NCBI GenBank assembly: GCA_016712175.1
Contig: JADJRQ010000005.1
Coordinates: 1-64,000, forward strand
Direction of reading: 5' to 3'
DNA: 64,000 nt
Source: Solirubrobacterales bacterium
GTDB lineage: Bacteria > Actinomycetota > Thermoleophilia > Solirubrobacterales > 70-9
The position numbers and the translations under genes are program-made. This document shows, piece by piece, positions 28,793 to 38,326 of this stretch (position 1 is the first letter of the stretch; each line of letters opens with the position of its first letter). The notes under the pieces are model-generated. The model saw nothing but the letters and a program-made list of their open reading frames with translations. It did no database searches and was not told where the DNA came from.

Positions 28793-31347
28793 CCTCACCT
28801 TCAAGAACCTCTGGGCGCGCAAGTGGCGCTCCCTGATGACCGCCCTCGCGGTGGTTTTCGGCATCGCTCTGGTCGCCGGCACCTACATGCTGACCGACAC
28901 CACCAACGGTGCCTTCGACGACATCTTCACCAAGTCGAACGAAGGCGTCGACGTCACGGTCACCAGCAAAACCAAGGTCGAGCAGCAGGACGGAGCGATT
29001 CCGGCCTTCTCCGACAAGTACCTGAAGACCGTCGAGGGAGTGGACGGCGTGAAGATTGCCGCCGGGTCGGTCTTCAGCCAGGGCGCGATCCTCGACTCGA
29101 AAGGCGACTCGACGGGTGGCGGGTTCTCCCCAGTTCATCGCCTCCAAGCTGCCGAAAGAACTCGAATCGCTGGATCTGGTCGACGGTCACGAACCGCTCA
29201 CCGCGAAGGAAGTGACGCTGGACCAGGCTGCGGCCGATCGGGCCGACCTCAAGGTCGGCGACCGGCTCCAGCTGGTCGGAACCGGCAAGGCCACACCTTT
29301 CAGGATCGTCGGACTGACTCAGCTTGGTGGAGCCTCCTTCGGCGGCACTTCGATCGCCCAGACCCTCTTGCCGGTCGCCCAGAGGGTCACCGGGAAGCAG
29401 AATGAGTTCGATCAGATTTCGGTGCAGGCGGAACCGGGCGTCAGTCCGGAGGAACTCAAACAGCGGGTAATCGATGCCCTGCCGGCTTCGACCTCGGGCA
29501 GTCTGCGGGTTGAGACCGGTGCCGAAAACGCCCAGCGGAACTCGGATGACATCAGGGATTCCCTCAGCTTCCTCAACATCGCGCTGCTCGCCTTCGCGGG
29601 GATCTCCCTGTTCGTCGGGTCCTTTGTGATCTTCAACGTTTTCTCGATCACGGTCGCCCAGCGCACCCGTGAGTTCGGGATGCTGAGGACCCTCGGCGCG
29701 AACCGCCGGCAGATCCTTCGCACCGTGTTGATCGAAGGCTTCCTGATTGGGCTGTTCGCATCGATCGTGGGCATCTTCGTCGGCCTCGGGCTGGCCAAGG
29801 GACTTAGCGCGATCCTCAGTGCAGTTGGGGCCGAACTGCCGACCAAGGCGCTGATCGTCGCGCCGCGCACAATCATCGTCTCGCTGGTGATCGGCGTCGG
29901 GGTTACCCTCGTGTCGTCGCTGATCCCGGCACTGCGCTCGACCCGGGTCCCGCCGATCGCGGCGCTCTCGGAGAACATCGTCATCGGTGGAAAGAACCGG
30001 GTCGTGCTGCGGAGCATCATCGCGGCGTGCCTCACCGTGATCGGGCTCCTGCTGGTCGCCTCCGTCCTGATCAGCGGCAAGGACGGTGGCAACGCGGCAC
30101 TCCAGATGGGTGCGGGCGCGCTCTGCGTGGTCGTTGCGATCTCGATCTTCAGCCCGCAGATCGTGCGGCCGATGGCCTCGATGGTCGGGGCGCCTCTCCA
30201 GAAGATCGGTGGACTCACTGGTCGACTCGCTCGCGAGAACTCTCAACGCAACCCGTCCCGGACCGCGGTTACCGCGGCGGCCCTGATGATCGGCCTCGCG
30301 CTGGTCAGCTTCGTGACGATCTTCGCTTCAGGAATCAGCAGTTCGGTGAACAAGGTGATCGATCAGGACCTCAAGGGTGAACTCACCCTTCAGGGTCCGG
30401 GCGGGTTCTCACCGATTCCGATCAAGTCGGTGACGGAAGCCGGCAAGACCCAGGGTGTTCAGGACGCATCCGGAATCAGCTTCAGCCAGGTCAAGGTCGA
30501 CGGCGGGGGATCGAAATCGATGTCGTCGGTCCAGCCAGACACGATCAATCAGGTCGTAAACATCGAATTCGATCAGGGTTCGACTTCCGACCTTTCCGGC
30601 CTCGAGGACGGACAGGTAATCATCAGCGACGGCCTCGCGAAATCGACCGGAGTCAAAGTCGGTCAGAAGCTTGGAGTCCTCGGACAGACCGGCAAGAAGC
30701 CGGAACTCACGGTCACTGCGGTCACTGCTTCCGGCAACCTCGACCTGCTCGGAGACTTGATCATCACCCAGAACGAGATGATCAATGATTTCGGCGTCGA
30801 CACGGCGACGTTCGCCTTGCTGAAGATCGATTCGGGGCAGAGCGTGGATACCGTCCAGAAGCGGGTCGAAGACGGTCTCGACAAGACCTTCCCGACCGTC
30901 GATGTGCTGAACCAGAACGAACTCAAGGATGCCCAGAAGGCGCAGATCAACGGGTTGCTGGCCCTGATCTACGTGCTACTGGCGCTGGCCATAGTGGTCT
31001 CGCTGGTCGGCATCGTGGTCACGCTGATCCTCTCGATCTACGAGCGCACCCGCGAACTCGGCATGTTGCGGGCGGTGGGCATGTCTCGGCGCCAGGTGAA
31101 ACGCATGGTCCGGTATGAAGCGGTGATCACCGCCGTGCTGGGAGCGATCGCCGGCCTGATCCTCGGCATCATCTTCGCCTTCCTGCTCGGCATCCCGCTG
31201 AAGAGTGAGGGCTTCGAACTGAGCTACCCGATCGTCACCCTTTTTGCAATCCTGGTTCTCACCGCGATCGCCGGTGTGCTCGCGGCGATCTACCCGGCCC
31301 GCAAGGCGGCGAAGCTGGACGTGCTCGAGGCCGTTTCGTACGAGTAG
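28785..31347 (+). CDS. FtsX/MacB-type ABC permease (duplicated), frameshifted near 29129
   Basis: About 853 residues from TTG 28785, the size of the long actinobacterial FtsX-like permeases with two FtsX domains. TM1 (KWRSLMTALAVVFGIALVAG) starts the protein. An extracytoplasmic MacB-like core follows; FtsX domain 1 lies around RTREFGMLRTLGANRRQI, FtsX domain 2 around YERTRELGMLRAVGMSRRQVKRM, and the C-terminus ends with IYPARKAAKLDVLEAV. The break is after GDSTGGGFS; deleting one C of CCCC at 29128-29131 gives SQFIASKLPKELESL. It exports lipids, lipoproteins or antibiotics with the preceding ATPase. Confidence 0.88.
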
Positions 31348-31356
31348 GCGGCCAGC

Positions 31357-32622
31357 CTAGCTGTCGAAGCCGAGCCCGAAACGGTCCAGGGTATTGAGCC
31401 AGGCACCCCGCTTGCCGTCTTTCCTGTCGGCGGCGGCGAGGCGCCCGCGGGTGAACTGGATCGTCCCCCACTTGAGCGGTTCCGGCGGGAACGGCATCGG
31501 CTTCCGTTCACCGTACTCCGTACCGCTGACTTCGTTCTCCCGGCCGTCGAGCAGATCGAGGGCGACACCGGCCGAGAACCGGCTGGCCCCGACCCCCAGC
31601 CCGGTGTGGCCCACCGCGTAAGCGACGCGGCCACCCAGGGCCGAGCCGTAAAACGCGAAGAAGCGGGAGCAGGTGTCGATCGCGCCGCCCCACCGGTGGG
31701 TGAACTTCAAGCCTTCGAGTTGGGGGAAGGCGGTGAAGAAACGCTGGGCGAGCCCGGCGAAGCTCTCGTCCCGCTGGTAGTTCCCTTCGTCAACCCGGCC
31801 GCCGTAGTGGTAGATCGCGTCGTAGCCACCCCAGAGGATGCGGCCGTCGGCGGTGGGGCGGTAGTAGTGGAACCGGTTGGACGAGTCGGACAGTCCCTGG
31901 CGGTTCTTCCAGCCGACCGCGTCCCACTGAGCGGTGGTCAGTGGTTCGGTGACGAGCACATAGTCGAAGACGGGCACCACGCGTGAGCGGATCGCCCGGA
32001 TCGGGCTGCGGAAGGCGGCGGTCGCCAGCAACACCCGACGGGCCCGAACCGTGCCGCCGTCGGTGGCGACGTCGACCCCGGCCCCGGCGCGGCGAAGGGA
32101 AAGCATCTCGGTCTCCTCGTGGATTCGGACGCCGAGACTCTCGGCGAGGTCGAGCAGGCCGTCACAGAGCTTGACCGGGTTGACCGAACACTCACCGCTC
32201 TTCTGCCAGATGCCGCCGGTGAAAAGCGGCGAGTTGACTTCGGCGCGCATTTGCTCGCCCGTCAGGAACTCGGCCTCGTGGCCGAACCGCTCAAGCTCTT
32301 CGACGCCGCCGTTCAGCTCCTCGAGCTGCCCCGGGGTCATCGCGGTCTCGATCGCCCCCGGTGAGAGCAGGTCGCAGTCGATTCCGTGGTGGCGGATGGT
32401 CGACTTGATCGCTTCGAGGTTCTCAAGTCCGAGCCGCTCGAGGGTTTCGATCTCCTCGGGGAAGCGCGCCATGCCATTGCCGATTCCGTGGACCAGCGAG
32501 GACGACATGAAGCCGCCGTTTCGTCCACTGGCGCCGATCGCGATCGTGTCCCGCTCGATCAGCGCGATCGACCGGCCCGGATCCTGCTCGGCGGCGCACA
32601 CGGCCGCCCAGAGTCCCGTCAA
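31357..32622 (-). CDS. FAD-dependent oxidoreductase (DAO family), N-terminus unresolved
   Basis: Flavoenzyme of the glycine/D-amino-acid oxidase fold. SGRNGGFMSSSLVHG, the KSGECSVNPVKLCDGL block and the late GHTGLGVGASRFSAGVALDLL fit the family. The TTG at 32622 is the first start codon, but it cuts the dinucleotide-binding motif. Reading on upstream in the same frame gives DLLIVGGGLTGLW preceded by EPFWLSGPRP, as expected for a full protein. The frame stays open to the esterase stop at 32809 but has no ATG, GTG or TTG, so the true start is hidden, perhaps by another base error. The substrate amine is unknown. It lies directly downstream of the esterase gene. Confidence 0.82.
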   Translation of the reverse strand: MTGLWAAVCAAEQDPGRSIALIERDTIAIGASGRNGGFMSSSLVHGIGNGMARFPEEIETLERLGLENLEAIKSTIRHHGIDCDLLSPGAIETAMTPGQLEELNGGVEELERFGHEAEFLTGEQMRAEVNSPLFTGGIWQKSGECSVNPVKLCDGLLDLAESLGVRIHEETEMLSLRRAGAGVDVATDGGTVRARRVLLATAAFRSPIRAIRSRVVPVFDYVLVTEPLTTAQWDAVGWKNRQGLSDSSNRFHYYRPTADGRILWGGYDAIYHYGGRVDEGNYQRDESFAGLAQRFFTAFPQLEGLKFTHRWGGAIDTCSRFFAFYGSALGGRVAYAVGHTGLGVGASRFSAGVALDLLDGRENEVSGTEYGERKPMPFPPEPLKWGTIQFTRGRLAAADRKDGKRGAWLNTLDRFGLGFDS

Positions 32623-32808
32623 TCCGCCGCCGACGATCAGCAGGTCGGCATCGATGACTCCGTCGACCGGCGCGCGCGGCGCGGGCCTTGGGCCGGAAAG
32701 CCAGAATGGTTCCGGCGCCGCTTCGCTGAACGAGGCCCGGTGGGCGGGGCTCGGTTCACCGGTGGGCCAGACGGCGGTATCTGCGGACGAAGGACTGATC
32801 CTCCGACC

Positions 32809-34316
32809 CTAATGCTTCTTGATCCTCAACTTCTTCGAGAACGGCCTGTGACCGGCTTTCGAAACGACCAGCTTGACCTTCTTCGTCCGGCGCTTCGACC
32901 TCAGGGTGATCTTCGCTTTGCCGGCGCTGTTCGTTTTCACGGTCTTCCTGCCCAGCTTGACCTGGCGGCATCGATCGGTCCGATGCCGTCGAACATAATT
33001 TCGCCGGTGACCGTCACCCTGATCGTGCGCTTCTTGCCGGCCTTGAGCCTGCCTTTCGTCTTCGCCTTCAGCCTGCGGCAGGGCGAGGTCCGCAGCTTCA
33101 GGGTGAAGGGGATCGTCTGCGTGTATTCACAGCCGTTGCCATCGCTCAGATTGACCGTGCCGTCACCGCTCGCACTAAGGGTGCCACCGGCACCGGTGAA
33201 AGTAGTCATCTTTGTTCGTGCGCCCTCGAAGTCGAACGCGGTGTCCCAGGCCTGACCTGTGTCCGAAGAGGTGTTGTAGGTCCACTTCGACGGCTTCTCG
33301 GACACCGGGCGAAACAGGCCTTTGCCGATCGCCTCCTTGAGGTCGATCTTCCAGAAGTTCCAGTCGTGACTGCCCTTGTGGATCTTGTAGTCGATCGTCG
33401 TATTGCCGGCGTCCCTGATCGCCTGGACGGCTTCGTCATTCTGGGTCTTCAGCACCCCTTCGAGCAGGAGGCTCGTATTGTCGCCCTCGGCAAGATGGCC
33501 GGGGTGGGCCGGGCTGTTTTCCGGGCGTACCGCCGGATCCGGCAGACCATTGCCGGTGTAGACATCCATCCGGGTGGAAGCGAGGTTCGGACCCCACTCG
33601 AGTGGGTCGTGGCCCTCGGCGTAATAGGCATTGGCCGGTCCGTAAACGGTCTGGTAGTCGGTGCCACCACTGGCGTACTGGAAGGCAAGCTGAGACAGCG
33701 GGTTGCGGATCGAAGCGAAGGCTGAAAGCGGCACCACGGTGCCGAAATAACCGGGGAGTAGCGATCCGGTCAGGTAGGTACCGTAGCCGCCCATCGAGAA
33801 GCCGGCGACCGCGTGGTACCGGCGCTCGGTGCGGATGCTGAACTTGTTCTCGATCAGCGGCAGCAGCTCATCCCGGATGTATGTCTCCCATTCCGGCTTG
33901 CGTTTGTTGCCTTCGTTCCACCAGTTGGCGTAGAAGCCCTGAGCGGCTTCCGGCATGACGATCACCGCATTGAGGCCCTTGGCGGTGTTGCTGATGTCAC
34001 CGAGCAGTGGGTCGGCCCAGGAGTCGAAGCGCTCGCCCGATACGTGGAGCAGCAGGAGCAGCGGGTAGCGCTTCTTCTTTGTGTAGCCGTCGGGCAGCAG
34101 GACGTTCGCCTTCAGCTCGCCCGGGTGCGGCCCCATTGTCGAAGAAACCGGTCCGGCAAGGTTCTGTGTCGACAGGTCGATGACGTTGCTCGGCGCGTCG
34201 ATGGTGACGAGCTTCTGCTCGGCCTTGCCGGTGGCCGCGAAGACCATCAGGCCGAGGGCGACGACCCAGAAAGCCAGCATCGATCCGAACAGTCTCCCTA
34301 CTCCCTGAGCGCTCAT
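32809..34316 (-). CDS. exported esterase (antigen 85/PF00756-like), frameshifted near 32980
   Basis: About 502 residues once repaired. N-terminal signal anchor (LAFWVVALGLMVFAATGKA); alpha/beta-hydrolase with LLLLLHVSGERFDSW, VIVMPEAAQGFY, nucleophile elbow AGFSMGGYGT (Ser about 175) and a late His in KGSHDWNFWK. A Lys/Arg-rich C-terminal beta domain follows. The frame ends early at 32937, but one added base between 32968 and 32988 continues it as RQVKLGRKTVKTN and so on to a stop at 32809, ending KLRIKKH. This completes the same repeat-like module seen in other secreted proteins here. It probably hydrolyses an ester or transfers an acyl group outside the cell. Confidence 0.8.
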
Positions 34317-34325
34317 TCAGTCAGT

Positions 34326-36449
34326 CTAAATGCCGGCCCTCAAACGCGCCGCCAGCGAGGAGTACCGGCCGCCGCCTTCGTCCCGCTTCACCCCCATCTC
34401 GAGGGCGGGGCGGTCGCCGACCAGCACGCACATCGATTTCGCGCGGGTAATGGCCGTGTAGATCAAGGGACGGGTCAGCATCCCCGAATGGGACCGGTGG
34501 CAGACGAAAAGCACGACCGGGATCTCGCTGCCCTGGGCTTTGTGGACCGAGACCGCGTAGGCCAGGCGCAGGTCGGAAGACTCCGAGTAGGGCACGACTA
34601 CCTCCTGGCCCACGTCGGTCTGGACCACCGCCATCTCTTCGTCGGGATCATCTTCGACCAGGAAACAGATCGTGCCGTTCATCAGGCCAAGTTCGTACGC
34701 GTTCCGGGTCTGGATCAGGCGGTCGCCGATCCGGAAGCGATCGGTTAGTGCCTTCTTGCCGTCCGGGTTGAGGCGCTTCTGTAGCTGGCGGTTCAGCGCA
34801 TCGATTCCGACTTCGCCTCGGTAGATCGGGGCGAGCACCTGGACGTCCCGGATCGGATCGAGCCCGAGACCGGCCGAAACCCGCTCCCCGACCATGTCGG
34901 CAACTGCGTCGCGGCAGCGTTCCGGAGTCACCCGCTCGACGAAGAAGAAGTCCTGGACCTGGTCTTCGGCCGGGGTGAGGTGGGGTGGGCGTCCCTGGTT
35001 CACCTCGTGGGCCGCGGTCGTGATCATCGAACGCGCCGCCTGGCGGAAGATGTGGGTCAGCCGGGTCACCGGCACCACGCCGGATTCGATCAAGTCGGCG
35101 AACGGCTTGCCTGCACCGACCGGGGGTAGCTGGTCGGCGTCTCCAACCAGGACGATGTGGGTGCCAAGTCCGAGCCCGCCGAGCAGCATCTCCGCCATGT
35201 GCAGGTTGATCATCGAGGCTTCGTCGACGATCAGGATGTCGATCGGCAGGGGATGGCCGGGCTTGAAGGTTGCTTCGGCGCCGGGACGCCATTCGAGCAT
35301 GCGGTGGATCGTGTGGGCCTCGGCCCCGGTCGCCTCGCTCAGGCGCCGGGCAGCGCGGCCGGTGGGGGCACAGAGGCCGACCCGCAGATTGGCTGAGCGC
35401 GCCTCGGAGACGATCGCCCGGGTGCAGACGGTCTTGCCGACGCCGGGACCACCGGTGACGACCGAAACCTGGGCGTCGAAGGCCCCGAGCACTGCCTGCC
35501 ACTGTTCGTTCGTCAGAGATTCGTCATCGGGGTGGTCCGGACGGTGCTCGCTGCTCGGCTCAGTGAGGGCCCGGTCACGGATGTCACCGGCAACCCAGAT
35601 CTCGCGGTTCAGCGTGCGGTCGCGGTAGAGGCCCTCGTCTTCAAGGGTCAGGCCCGGGGCGGAGGCAAGCACGCCCGGGTCCGGCGGGTAGCCCAGCAGC
35701 TTGTTCGCATTCCTTGAGAGTTCGTCGACCGGCAGGTGGGTGTGGCCGCGGCGCTCGGCCTCGCCGATCAGGAAGTGGGCGGCGGCCTGGGCACGCCGGT
35801 CCGATTCCGGCGGCACGTCGGCGGCGAGCGCAATCTTGTCGGCCCGGACGAAACCGACCCCGTCGATCTCGGTCAGCCGGTACGGATCCTCGCGGATCGT
35901 CTTCATCGCCTGGTCGCCGAAGCGGGCGTGGATCTTTCCGGCAAGGTGGGCGAGACCGTGCGGGGCGAGTTCGACGTGCAGGTCCCGGACGGCCCGGGTC
36001 GCGTACCAGCTCTCGGTCGCAGCTTCGGCCTGCCTGGGACCGAGCTTCGGCAGGGATCCGAAGACCCCGGACGGATCAGCACTGATTTTCTCCATGACTT
36101 CGGCCCCGTAGAGGTCGCAGAGTGCTTCCGCCCGGATCGGTCCGATGTGGCGGAGCGTGGCGAGGTAGGCGATCTGCCCGGAGCGATCGCCGGGGTCGAG
36201 CGGTAGCGCGGTGATCGCCTTGAGCTGGGGTCCGAACCGCTCGTGCTGCTGCCATTCCCCCGCCAGGCGCGCCCTCTCCCCGGGCTTGAGGTGGGCCACG
36301 GTGCCGGTGACGATGAATTCCTCGCCGGAGTCGTCCCGCACCTCGATCACCGCGAAGCCGTCGTCTTCGGCGGTGAAGATCACGCGGCTGACCTCGACCG
36401 GTCCCTCGAATCCGTTTTCGTTCTCGAAGAGGGGTTGATTCACCGTCAT
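34326..36449 (-). CDS. recD2: RecD2-like ATP-dependent DNA helicase
   Basis: About 707 residues from ATG 36449; a start at 36482 is also open but adds an unconserved leader. N-terminal OB-like region (FIVTGTVAHLKPGERARLAGEW), helix-hairpin-helix region (LRHIGPIRAEAL, LTEIDGVGF), then superfamily 1 helicase motifs: I GGPGVGKTVCT, II VDEASM, III VGDADQLPPVGAGKPF, V/VI around YAVSVHKAQGSE and YTAITRAK. It unwinds DNA 5' to 3' in RecBCD-independent repair. It is divergent from the PadR gene. Confidence 0.93.
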   Translation of the reverse strand: MTVNQPLFENENGFEGPVEVSRVIFTAEDDGFAVIEVRDDSGEEFIVTGTVAHLKPGERARLAGEWQQHERFGPQLKAITALPLDPGDRSGQIAYLATLRHIGPIRAEALCDLYGAEVMEKISADPSGVFGSLPKLGPRQAEAATESWYATRAVRDLHVELAPHGLAHLAGKIHARFGDQAMKTIREDPYRLTEIDGVGFVRADKIALAADVPPESDRRAQAAAHFLIGEAERRGHTHLPVDELSRNANKLLGYPPDPGVLASAPGLTLEDEGLYRDRTLNREIWVAGDIRDRALTEPSSEHRPDHPDDESLTNEQWQAVLGAFDAQVSVVTGGPGVGKTVCTRAIVSEARSANLRVGLCAPTGRAARRLSEATGAEAHTIHRMLEWRPGAEATFKPGHPLPIDILIVDEASMINLHMAEMLLGGLGLGTHIVLVGDADQLPPVGAGKPFADLIESGVVPVTRLTHIFRQAARSMITTAAHEVNQGRPPHLTPAEDQVQDFFFVERVTPERCRDAVADMVGERVSAGLGLDPIRDVQVLAPIYRGEVGIDALNRQLQKRLNPDGKKALTDRFRIGDRLIQTRNAYELGLMNGTICFLVEDDPDEEMAVVQTDVGQEVVVPYSESSDLRLAYAVSVHKAQGSEIPVVLFVCHRSHSGMLTRPLIYTAITRAKSMCVLVGDRPALEMGVKRDEGGGRYSSLAARLRAGI

Positions 36450-36470
36450 TGGCTGAGGATAAGGAAGAGC

Positions 36471-36962
36471 ATGGATGCCCACCCACGTAAACTCGCAGTG
36501 ATGGCGGAAAAGGGTTCAAATCTCGAGGATGCGGTTGCGGAAGCGACCAAAGCGGCAACCCGCCAGAAGGCTGGCGAGGCCGGGCGAAAGCGCGGCGGCG
36601 GCCGGGCCTCGGATGTCTTCGGCGGCGAGATGCGCCGCCGCGACCTGTTCCCGCTACTGGTGCTGCACCTGATCCGGAGCGAGCCTTCTTACGGCAACCT
36701 CCTGATCGAAGCGATCGAATCGATGACCCAGGGTGTCGTTTCGGTCAACCCGAACACGATGTACCCACTGCTCCGGGATCTCGAGAGCAAAGGAATGATC
36801 GAAGGCAACTGGGAGCATCCCGACAAACGAACCCGGCGCTTCTACTCGATCACTCCGGCCGGCGAAGAGGAATATGGCCGCCTGGTTGAAGAGATAGAGC
36901 CGTTTCTCGACTCCGTGATCCGCTCGATCAGCCTGATCAAGGCCGAGGTCTACGGAAAATAG
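36471..36962 (+). CDS. PadR-family transcriptional regulator
   Basis: 163 residues from ATG 36471, which has a good AAGGAAG ribosome site; a shorter start at 36501 is possible. A Lys/Ala-rich N-terminal tail of about 45 residues precedes the winged helix (LFPLLVLHLIRSEPSYGNLLIEAIE, NPNTMYPLLRDLESKGMIEG, RRFYSITPAGEEEYGRL). PadR proteins usually repress a neighbouring gene and respond to a small ligand. The cyclopropane synthase gene starts 50 bases downstream on the same strand, so lipid modification may be its target. Confidence 0.88.
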   Translation: MDAHPRKLAVMAEKGSNLEDAVAEATKAATRQKAGEAGRKRGGGRASDVFGGEMRRRDLFPLLVLHLIRSEPSYGNLLIEAIESMTQGVVSVNPNTMYPLLRDLESKGMIEGNWEHPDKRTRRFYSITPAGEEEYGRLVEEIEPFLDSVIRSISLIKAEVYGK

Positions 36963-37012
36963 TTTGCCCACCGTGGCTACCGGTCGGCATGGCGCTCGGT
37001 TAGTCTCGGGTC

Positions 37013-38326
37013 ATGTACAGCACAGGTGGAGTTGCCGATCGTTTTGCACACCTTGTCTCGAAGCTTGAAAGCCGGTTGAGCGGTCCGCTCCCGGCCGCAG
37101 TGCGCTTCTGGGACGGTTCCGAATTCGGTCCCGGAGAGCCCGGTACCGTCGATGACACGATCGTGATCCGCAACAAACGCGGGCTCACCTATGTCGTGAT
37201 GCGGCCTGACCAGGTCGGCATCGCCCGAGGCTGGGTCTCCGGGGACATCGAGCTGGAAGGCGATCTCGAGCGGGTGATGATGGCCGGATCCAAGCTCTAC
37301 GGATTCGATTTCACCCCGCGGGAGAAGCTGGAAGCCGCCCGCATCGCGCTGGCGGTCGGCGCGGTGAAGATCCCCCCGCCCAAACCGCCGGAAACCGAGG
37401 CAAGGGTCGCGGGCCGGCTCCATTCGCTGCGCCGCGACCGCGAGGCGATCTCCCACCACTACGACGTCTCAAACGAGTTCTACCGGCTGATCCTTGGTCC
37501 GACAATGGTCTACTCCTGCGCGTACTTCGCTTCCGAAGACGACACGATCGAAGAAGCGCAGACCCGCAAACTCGATGTGATCTGCCGAAAGCTCGAACTC
37601 AAGCCCGGAGAGCGCCTGCTTGACATTGGCTGCGGCTGGGGATCCCTTCTGATCCACGCGGCTTCCAACTACGGGGTACGGGCGGTCGGCGTGACCCTTT
37701 CCGAGGAGCAGGCGAAACTGGCGCGCGACCGCATCTCGGCGGCCGGCCTGAGCGATATGTGCGAGGTCAGGATCCAGGACTACCGCGAAGTCACCGACGG
37801 TCCGTACGACAAGATCTCGTCGGTAGGCATGTACGAGCATGTCGGCTCCAGCCAGCTCGACAACTACATGGAGACGGTGAAGAACCTTGGCCGGCCCGGC
37901 GGACTCGCCCTCCACCACGGCATCTGCAGGATGCAGAACGACGACGAGCAGCCCAACACATTCATCACCCGGTACGTATTCCCGGACGGCGAGCTCCACC
38001 GGGTCGCGACGGTCGTCGCTGCTCTGGAGAAGTCGGGCCAGGAGATGCGAGACGCCGAATCCCTGCGTGAGCACTACGCGCTGACCTTGAAGCGGTGGGT
38101 GCGGAACCTCGCCGACAACAAAGCCGACGCGATCAGTCAGATCGGCGAGGAGCGCGAGCGAATCTGGCGGCTCTACATGACCGCCAGCATTGGGGCTTTT
38201 GAACGCGGCGACGTGGCGATCCACCAGATCGTGGCCACGATTCCCGGCGCGAAGCACGAGCTGCCGCTCGTCCGGCCCGGTTTTGTCCAGCCGGTCCCCG
38301 AGGTGAATCCCGCGCTTACGGAATGA
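37013..38326 (+). CDS. cfa: cyclopropane-fatty-acyl-phospholipid synthase family protein
   Basis: 437 residues. The N-terminal domain (about 1-130) is the lipid-binding SCP2-like part. The methyltransferase has ISHHYDVSNEFYRLILGPTMVYSCAYF, SAM motif LLDIGCGWGSLL, EEQAKLARDRI and SVGMYEHVG with the bicarbonate-binding Glu position, then HHGICRM and FITRYVFPDGELH. It transfers a methylene group from SAM to unsaturated acyl chains in membrane lipids. Length is slightly above E. coli Cfa. Control by the upstream PadR protein is a reasonable inference. Confidence 0.93.
   Translation: MYSTGGVADRFAHLVSKLESRLSGPLPAAVRFWDGSEFGPGEPGTVDDTIVIRNKRGLTYVVMRPDQVGIARGWVSGDIELEGDLERVMMAGSKLYGFDFTPREKLEAARIALAVGAVKIPPPKPPETEARVAGRLHSLRRDREAISHHYDVSNEFYRLILGPTMVYSCAYFASEDDTIEEAQTRKLDVICRKLELKPGERLLDIGCGWGSLLIHAASNYGVRAVGVTLSEEQAKLARDRISAAGLSDMCEVRIQDYREVTDGPYDKISSVGMYEHVGSSQLDNYMETVKNLGRPGGLALHHGICRMQNDDEQPNTFITRYVFPDGELHRVATVVAALEKSGQEMRDAESLREHYALTLKRWVRNLADNKADAISQIGEERERIWRLYMTASIGAFERGDVAIHQIVATIPGAKHELPLVRPGFVQPVPEVNPALTE

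Noticed and set aside
28785..31347. Programmed ribosomal frameshifting in the permease and other broken genes
   Set aside because: The shifts go in both directions, lie at ordinary short homopolymers, lack slippery-site plus pseudoknot features and affect unrelated genes.
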